Below, piece after piece: positions 55,779 to 60,583 of a stretch of DNA of 60,583 bases (the stretch's first letter is position 1; every line of letters begins with the position of its first letter). Source of the DNA: CAJXVY01 sp965657575 (GTDB lineage: Bacteria; Actinomycetota; Actinomycetes; Actinomycetales; Microbacteriaceae); assembly GCA_965657575.1 (NCBI GenBank), contig CBFHOK010000007.1, positions 1-60,583 of the forward strand, given 5' to 3'. The notes under the pieces are model-generated. The model searched no databases and was not told the origin of the DNA. It saw only the letters and a list, made by a program, of their open reading frames with translations. Made by a program: the position numbers and the translations under genes.

Positions 55779-56864
55779 ATGTTTGACTCCTTGCAAGGCT
55801 TGCGGGAGGAGCACGCCGAGCTGCAAAAGCAGTTGTCTGACTCATCGATTCACTCAAACCCTGGATTGAGTAAAAAGCTCAATCGCAGGTATGCCGAGTT
55901 GAACTCGATAATTGCTGCGGAAGATAATCTTCGGGCTTTGGAGGCAGACGTTGAGGCCGCAAAGGAACTAGTTTCGGAAGACGAAAGTTTCCGAGAGGAA
56001 CTTGAGAAAAACCAGGAAAAACTTGTTGTCGCCGAAGAAAAACTGCGCAGACTTCTAATTCCAAGAGACCCTGATGATGCCAGAGACGTGATTATGGAGA
56101 TCAAGGCTGGCGAAGGTGGGGCTGAGTCGGCATTGTTTGCAGCGGATTTATTGAGGATGTATTCGCAGTTTGCTGCCTCCAAGGGTTGGAAGGTAGAACT
56201 CTTGGACAAAAACGAGAGCGACCTGGGTGGAATTAAGGACTGCCAGTTGGCAATCAAGGGCAATTCCACCGAGCCAGCCCAAGGAGTCTGGGCGCAGCTG
56301 AAATACGAGGGCGGCGTTCATAGGGTTCAGAGGGTTCCGGTGACTGAAACTCAGGGCCGTATCCACACCTCCGCCGCAGGCGTGCTTGTTTTTCCTGAGG
56401 TTGACGAGCCAGAAGAAGTGGAGATTAGTCAAAACGATCTCCGAATCGATGTTTATCGCTCCTCTGGACCAGGAGGACAGAGTGTTAACACAACTGACTC
56501 CGCAGTTCGAATAACACACTTACCAACCGGCATCGTGGTCAGCATGCAGAATGAAAAGTCTCAGCTACAAAACCGTGAAGCAGCAATGAGGGTTTTGAGG
56601 GCAAGGATTTTGGCAGCACAGCAGGAAGAGCTGGAAGCAGAACAGTCTGCGGCCAGGAAATCGCAGGTCAGAACTGTTGACCGCTCAGAACGAATTCGAA
56701 CCTATAACTACCCAGAGAACAGAATTGCCGATCACCGCACCGGTTACAAGTCTTACAATCTTGACCAGGTGATGGACGGTGCCTTGCAACCAGTGGTTGA
56801 TTCGGCTATCGAAGCTGATGAGCGGTCAAGACTGGAAGCTCTATCAGGGGGCGACCAAGCTTGA
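55779..56864 (+). CDS. prfA: Peptide chain release factor 1
   Basis: A 361-residue class I release factor that reads UAA and UAG. The PVT anticodon tripeptide is at 187-189 and the catalytic GGQ at 232-234 (SGPGGQSVNTTDS). Start ATG 2 bases after rho, with GGAG 5 bases upstream. prmC overlaps by 4 bases. Confidence 0.95.
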   Translation: MFDSLQGLREEHAELQKQLSDSSIHSNPGLSKKLNRRYAELNSIIAAEDNLRALEADVEAAKELVSEDESFREELEKNQEKLVVAEEKLRRLLIPRDPDDARDVIMEIKAGEGGAESALFAADLLRMYSQFAASKGWKVELLDKNESDLGGIKDCQLAIKGNSTEPAQGVWAQLKYEGGVHRVQRVPVTETQGRIHTSAAGVLVFPEVDEPEEVEISQNDLRIDVYRSSGPGGQSVNTTDSAVRITHLPTGIVVSMQNEKSQLQNREAAMRVLRARILAAQQEELEAEQSAARKSQVRTVDRSERIRTYNYPENRIADHRTGYKSYNLDQVMDGALQPVVDSAIEADERSRLEALSGGDQA

Positions 56865-57688
56865 ATTTCTCGCAATTAGTTGCGAGCGTTACCGAAGAGC
56901 TTTTATCTGCGGGAATTGAAAGCGCGAGCGCAGATGCCAAAGAGCTAATTTGCCATCATTTGTCGATATCCAAATCACAACTTTCAATGTTGGAAGTTCA
57001 GGGAAGTGAAGTAGCTCCAGAAGACCTCAGTGTGATTTTCGAACTTGCTAAAAAAAGGGCTAGTCGTATTCCACTTCAGCACATCACTGGAAAAAGCTAC
57101 TTCCGAAACCTTGAACTTGAGGTGGGGCCCGGAGTTTTTATACCAAGACCCGAAACAGAAATGCTGGTTGAGCTTGCCATGCAGCTAACTCTGCCTGAAA
57201 AGAGCTGTTTTGAAGTTGGAGCGGGAAGTGGCGCTATCTCAATTTCACTGAATAAAGAGTCTGGTTTTGAGGCCCAGGCAATAGAGGTTTCTGAACAAGC
57301 AGTCTCTTGGACCAGGAAGAATATAGAGAAATACGGCGGTCAAGTCGATCTGGTTTTTGGAGATTTTGAGTCGCACATCCCTAGTCGGCAATACGGTCTG
57401 CTCATCTCAAATCCTCCCTATATTCCAGATTCAGCAATACCGATCGACCCTGAGGTCAATCTCCACGACCCCAAGCAGGCTTTGTATTCGGGGGTGGATG
57501 GCTTGGACCTGATTAGGACGCTGGCGGATTCCAAGCACTATCTGCTGCCGGGCGGAATATTGATTTTTGAGCACGATGAATCCCAACGAGCTTCAATTGT
57601 TGAAATACTATTGGAAAAGGAATGGCGAAATATCCGTTCTCATCAAGACTTAAATGGCAGAGATCGGTTTATCCAAGCGGAGGCGTAG
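56861..57688 (+). CDS. prmC: Release factor glutamine methyltransferase
   Basis: A 275-residue HemK-type enzyme that methylates the Gln of the GGQ motif of RF1 (encoded just upstream) and RF2. SAM-binding motif EVGAGSGAISISL and catalytic SNPPYIPD (NPPY 184-187) are present. TTG start overlapping prfA (TTGA). Its stop shares one base with tsaC. Confidence 0.94.
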   Translation: MNFSQLVASVTEELLSAGIESASADAKELICHHLSISKSQLSMLEVQGSEVAPEDLSVIFELAKKRASRIPLQHITGKSYFRNLELEVGPGVFIPRPETEMLVELAMQLTLPEKSCFEVGAGSGAISISLNKESGFEAQAIEVSEQAVSWTRKNIEKYGGQVDLVFGDFESHIPSRQYGLLISNPPYIPDSAIPIDPEVNLHDPKQALYSGVDGLDLIRTLADSKHYLLPGGILIFEHDESQRASIVEILLEKEWRNIRSHQDLNGRDRFIQAEA

Positions 57689-58350
57689 TGCAGCGTATTT
57701 ATGACTGTTCAAACAGTTCCGAGCTCCTTACTGGCATGCGCCAGGCTAAATTGGCAATTGGCCGTGGAGAGCTTGTGGTTTTACCCACCGACACCGTCTA
57801 TGGCATCGGCGCAGACGCCTTCAATCCAAAAGCAGTCCAAGCCTTGCTCGATGCCAAGGGCAGAGGAAGGTCAACCCCTCCTCCTGTCTTGATTGGCGAT
57901 TCTTCAGCTCTGGATGCGCTGGCAGTGGATGTTCCCGACCTGGCCCGTGCATTGACAGAAAAGTTTTGGCCGGGGCCACTTACATTGATATTGCACGCCC
58001 AACCCTCATTGACTTGGGACCTTGGTGAAACTAAAGGGACAGTCGGCCTAAGAATTCCTGATTCAGAGGAGGCAATTGCACTCTTAAAAGAAACCGGTCC
58101 GATGGCTGTTTCGAGTGCAAATTTGCACGGAAAACCATCTGCTACAAATGCCCAGCAAGCTTTTGAATACTTTGGCGAAAATGTGCCTGTTTATCTTGAC
58201 GCAGGCGAGGCTAGACAGGGTATTGCCTCCACGATTATTGACCTGACAGATGTTGAATCAAAGAAATTGAGAGTTTTGCGCCAAGGAGCCCTAGAGATTT
58301 CAGACATTGCCGAATATGCCGAGGGCTTTGAATTTGAATCGGTGAGCTAA
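57688..58350 (+). CDS. tsaC: L-threonylcarbamoyladenylate synthase
   Basis: A 220-residue YrdC/Sua5-type protein: AIGRGELVVLPTDTVYGIGADAF, KGRGRSTPPPVLI, KFWPGPLTLIL, GTVGLRIPD and SSANLHGKPSATN. It makes threonylcarbamoyl-AMP from threonine, bicarbonate and ATP for the t6A modification of ANN-reading tRNAs. The GTG at 57688 has GGAGG 6 bases upstream; the longer frame start at 57622 is inside prmC. Confidence 0.92.
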   Translation: MQRIYDCSNSSELLTGMRQAKLAIGRGELVVLPTDTVYGIGADAFNPKAVQALLDAKGRGRSTPPPVLIGDSSALDALAVDVPDLARALTEKFWPGPLTLILHAQPSLTWDLGETKGTVGLRIPDSEEAIALLKETGPMAVSSANLHGKPSATNAQQAFEYFGENVPVYLDAGEARQGIASTIIDLTDVESKKLRVLRQGALEISDIAEYAEGFEFESVS

Positions 58351-59454
58351 TTGCGGGCATACCTATTGATCGCGGGTGCTGTTGCTATCAGCACCCTGCT
58401 CTCAACCTTTCTGGCTTTGTTTGTTGCCAAGAGATTTAACCTTCATCGTCCGATTAGAAAAAGAGATCAGCACTCCGACCCAATTCCGAGAATTGGGGGA
58501 GTGGCAATTTTCATAGGTTTGCTGGTTGGCTTTGGGCTGGCTGGGACATTGGGGTGGTTTGAAATCGTCTTTGACGATATGAGTACCATCTGGGCAATCA
58601 TTGGTTCCGCTGCAATCATCACCGTAGTTGGATTATTGGATGACCTGGTCGATATGGACTGGACGCTGAAGCTTGCTGGGCAAATACTTGCCGCCGGGTT
58701 GCTGGCCTGGCAGGGGGTTCAAATAGTTTCGCTGCCAATCGGTGGATTGGTTGTTGGTAGCTATGTATTCAGTCTGATAATCACAGTGCTGGTGTTGTTG
58801 GTTGTTATGAACGCCGTGAACTTCATTGATGGCCTGGATGGGCTTGCGGCAGGTGTTATCGGCATCGGTACTGGAACATTTTTTCTCTACGTCTATCTTC
58901 TTGCCCAGCAAACTTCACCGACAAATTACTTCAATACCGCAGGGCTTTTGTCCGTAATTGTCTTGGGTGCCTGCATTGGCTTTCTGCCATTGAATTGGCG
59001 TCCAGCCAAGATATTTATGGGCGACAGCGGAGCGATGCTACTGGGGCTATTGATGGCGACGAGTGCGATTTTGGTTACCGGGCAAATAGATCCGGCAACG
59101 GTAACCAGAAATGATTTGCTCCCAGCTCTGTTCCCGTTGATTCTGCCGGTTGCAATTCTGGTTTTGCCGCTTTTGGACCTACTGCTTTCAGTAATTCGAA
59201 GAATTAGCCAGGGAAAGTCTCCATTTCAAGCAGACTCTGGTCACCTCCACCACAGGCTTCAAGACCTTGGCCATTCACACAGCAGTGCTGTGCTGATTTT
59301 TTATCTGTGGACTGCAGTGATCTCCGCTACCGGCTTGCTGTTTTTCTTTTGGCCGGTCACTCAGGTTTTACTGTTTGGAGGTTTTGGGTTGCTGTTGGCT
59401 TTGTTCATAACTCTCAGACCAATTATTGTTAGACGACACAGAGGAGCCAGATGA
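58351..59454 (+). CDS. wecA: Undecaprenyl-phosphate GlcNAc-1-phosphate transferase (WecA/TagO-like)
   Basis: A 367-residue polytopic membrane protein of the MraY/WecA family with about ten helices. Catalytic motifs are GLLDDLVDMDW, NAVNFIDGLDGLAAGV, GDSGAMLLG and GHLHHRLQDLGHSH. It starts synthesis of a cell-envelope glycan by linking GlcNAc-phosphate to undecaprenyl phosphate. TTG start at the base after the tsaC stop. In actinobacteria it often precedes atpI-atpB, as here. Confidence 0.9.
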   Translation: MRAYLLIAGAVAISTLLSTFLALFVAKRFNLHRPIRKRDQHSDPIPRIGGVAIFIGLLVGFGLAGTLGWFEIVFDDMSTIWAIIGSAAIITVVGLLDDLVDMDWTLKLAGQILAAGLLAWQGVQIVSLPIGGLVVGSYVFSLIITVLVLLVVMNAVNFIDGLDGLAAGVIGIGTGTFFLYVYLLAQQTSPTNYFNTAGLLSVIVLGACIGFLPLNWRPAKIFMGDSGAMLLGLLMATSAILVTGQIDPATVTRNDLLPALFPLILPVAILVLPLLDLLLSVIRRISQGKSPFQADSGHLHHRLQDLGHSHSSAVLIFYLWTAVISATGLLFFFWPVTQVLLFGGFGLLLALFITLRPIIVRRHRGAR

Positions 59455-59867
59455 GAGCCAGTAACCTGAAGCAACTTTTTTCGTTGGTAGTCAAATACAG
59501 CCTGATACTGGTGGCTGTAATTGCAATTGCCGGAGGCCTAATCGGGTTTTTGATTTCAGGAACTAATGGATTGGTATCAGCACTAATTGGTGCAGCAATA
59601 GCCTTTTTGTTTTCAATCATGACCATAATCAGCGTTTTTATTGGCAGCAAGCTTGATATCACTGGGTTTTATGCGGTTGTTCTCGGGGGATGGCTGGTCA
59701 AGATAGTTATCTTTGGAATTGTTTTGGTAGCTCTCAGGGGAGCTGAATTCATTGATGGTCCAGTGTTGTTTGCAACCGTGGTTGCAACAATCATGGGCAC
59801 TTTGGCGGTGGACAGTTTGGCGGCTCTGAGAGCAAGAATTCCAGCAGTTGATGAAAACCGGGATTAG
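59451..59867 (+). CDS. AtpI-like membrane protein upstream of the ATP synthase operon
   Basis: A 138-residue protein with four membrane helices (about 15-37, 41-66, 74-94 and 100-120) and polar ends, at the AtpI position before atpB. ATP synthase protein I is thought to aid c-ring assembly. The ATG overlaps the wecA stop by 4 bases. An 81-base gap to atpB carries an AGGAG ribosome site at its end. Confidence 0.8.
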   Translation: MRASNLKQLFSLVVKYSLILVAVIAIAGGLIGFLISGTNGLVSALIGAAIAFLFSIMTIISVFIGSKLDITGFYAVVLGGWLVKIVIFGIVLVALRGAEFIDGPVLFATVVATIMGTLAVDSLAALRARIPAVDENRD

Positions 59868-59936
59868 AAACCGAAATCTATTGTTAGACTTGAAGAAAAT
59901 CTGGCCATTGCGACCTAGTACGTTGCGGACCGAAAC

Positions 59937-59941
59937 AGGAG
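59937..59941 (+). promoter_or_regulatory. Ribosome binding site that fixes the atpB start at a CTG
   Basis: AGGAG (59937-59941) lies 7 bases before CTG at 59949. No ATG, GTG or TTG occurs in the atpB frame between the upstream stop TAG (59916-59918) and the ATG at 60069, so this site points to a CTG start. Confidence 0.6.
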
Positions 59942-59948
59942 TACAAAG

Positions 59949-60583
59949 CTGTTAACTGTTTTTAGCGCTGTTGCGGGAGATGACGGGAGCTTCAACCCCC
60001 CGACACTTGCGGACTTTTACCCAGAAATAATTCTTTTCGAGGGCACCCCTTTCGCAATCAACCGCATCATGCTTATTCGCCTGCTGATTATGGTTTTGCT
60101 AATCGTGCTTTTCTGGGCTTGGGCCAGAAGATTTGACATTGCAAGAAAAACACAAAGTTACGTTCCCGGCAGGTTCCAACTTGTTGGTGAGATTGGTCTG
60201 AACTTTGTTCGGAAAAATATTGCCCACGAGACCCTTGGTCAAAAAGATGGCGATCGATTCCTGCCGCTTCTGACAACAATTTTCTTCACAGTGCTGGCAA
60301 TGAACCTTACGGGGCTGATCCCGGGTCTGAACATTGCTGCAACAAGTGTTATTGGTTTGCCACTGGTAATGGCGGTTGCCACCTTTGTGGTCTTCATTTA
60401 CGCAGGTGTGAAAGCGCATGGGTTGACCTATTTCAAAACAGCACTGTTCCCGCCAGGGCTTCCAGCGCCGATGTATATCTTGGTGACCCCAATTGAATTT
60501 TTGTCCACCTTCATTCTTAGACCAGTTACTTTGACAGTTCGTCTATTGATGAACATGCTGGTTGGACACCTGTTGTTGGTGCT
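59949..60583 (+). CDS. atpB: F0F1 ATP synthase subunit a (3' partial; CTG start proposed)
   Basis: About 211 residues are visible and the gene runs off the window. Membrane helices include IMLIRLLIMVLLIVLFWAWA and LPLLTTIFFTVLAMNLTGLIPG; the end contains LSTFILRPVTLTVRLLMNM with the essential Arg of the proton channel. The N-terminal part (AGDDGSFNPPTLADFYPEIILFEGTPFAINRI) matches the typical actinobacterial AtpB start, but the only start codon that includes it is CTG at 59949, behind a well-spaced AGGAG. Starting at ATG 60069 would remove about 40 residues. Subunit a carries protons to the c-ring in the membrane. Confidence 0.9.
   Translation, partial: MLTVFSAVAGDDGSFNPPTLADFYPEIILFEGTPFAINRIMLIRLLIMVLLIVLFWAWARRFDIARKTQSYVPGRFQLVGEIGLNFVRKNIAHETLGQKDGDRFLPLLTTIFFTVLAMNLTGLIPGLNIAATSVIGLPLVMAVATFVVFIYAGVKAHGLTYFKTALFPPGLPAPMYILVTPIEFLSTFILRPVTLTVRLLMNMLVGHLLLV

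Noticed and set aside
60069..60071. ATG at 60069 as the atpB start
   Set aside because: It lacks a ribosome site and would remove the conserved N-terminal region that precedes the first membrane helix.
1..60583. CRISPR arrays, insertion sequences or prophage genes
   Set aside because: No regularly spaced repeats, transposase, integrase or phage proteins were seen anywhere in the window.

Overview
The window looks like a chromosome segment of a small-genome actinobacterium, most likely a freshwater Microbacteriaceae of the Luna type (Rhodoluna/Aquiluna). This placement is inferred from gene content, not from a search. Pointers are a mycobacterial-type DapD, the actinobacterial families DUF3039, DUF3107, DUF3117, DUF3515, UPF0182 and Zincin_2, a PDZ/Lon-like protease next to UPF0182, a WecA-like gene before atpI-atpB, and a GltX next to tRNA-Gln. 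Coding is extremely dense: no gene-free stretch exceeds about 200 bases, most same-strand neighbours touch or overlap, and nearly every convergent gene pair overlaps at its 3' ends. TTG and GTG starts are common.

Layout. 1-3246: end of serA, then a sulfane-sulfur module. A CsoR/CstR-type repressor, two single-domain rhodaneses and a CoA-disulfide-reductase/rhodanese fusion form one minus-strand operon; a rhodanese lipoprotein is divergent, and a perfect ATACCC-N4-GGGTAT operator lies between. 3247-8424: methyltransferase, leuB, ilvE, a fumarylacetoacetase-family hydrolase, gltX and tRNA-Gln. 8435-11768: membrane protein, metallo-hydrolase, lipid kinase, tRNA-Glu, MFS transporter. 11817-21454: leuCD-murA-plsC-gpsA-ddl (leucine, cell wall and phospholipid), a DUF3515 lipoprotein divergent from thiL, and dapD divergent from dapE. 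21510-35012: DUF3117, O-methyltransferase, tatB, an MgtE-like/DUF1003/mrp/ALDH operon, stress protein, pepP, PHP phosphoesterase, DEAD helicase, ferritin-like protein, DUF3107, a degenerate phosphotransferase and a UvrD2-like helicase. 34942-41512: degenerate ThiF-like protein, Zincin_2 protein without a zinc motif, PDZ/Lon protease, UPF0182, initiator tRNA. 41594-44237: two unknown secreted proteins, HtrA-like protease, DUF3039. 44227-47726: pncB, murI, rph, rdgB, tRNA-Arg. 47792-60583: argS-lysA-hom-thrC-thrB (aspartate-family amino acids), rho-prfA-prmC-tsaC-wecA-atpI and the start of atpB.

How the genes work together. Four leucine/branched-chain genes (leuB, leuC, leuD, ilvE) and six aspartate-family genes (dapD, dapE, lysA, hom, thrC, thrB) suggest prototrophy for these amino acids. 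murA, ddl, murI and the dap genes feed peptidoglycan synthesis; plsC and gpsA feed phospholipid synthesis. prfA and prmC are a substrate-enzyme pair. Several promoters have a TANNNT -10 box only 6-10 bases before the start codon, so leaderless mRNAs seem common. Strong intrinsic terminators were seen only after two tRNAs.

Most notable: the persulfide-type regulon at the left end, an apparent CTG start for atpB, the overlapping back-to-back -10 boxes of DUF3515/thiL, and a cluster of degenerate enzyme-fold proteins (phosphotransferase, ThiF-like, Zincin_2) around uvrD.
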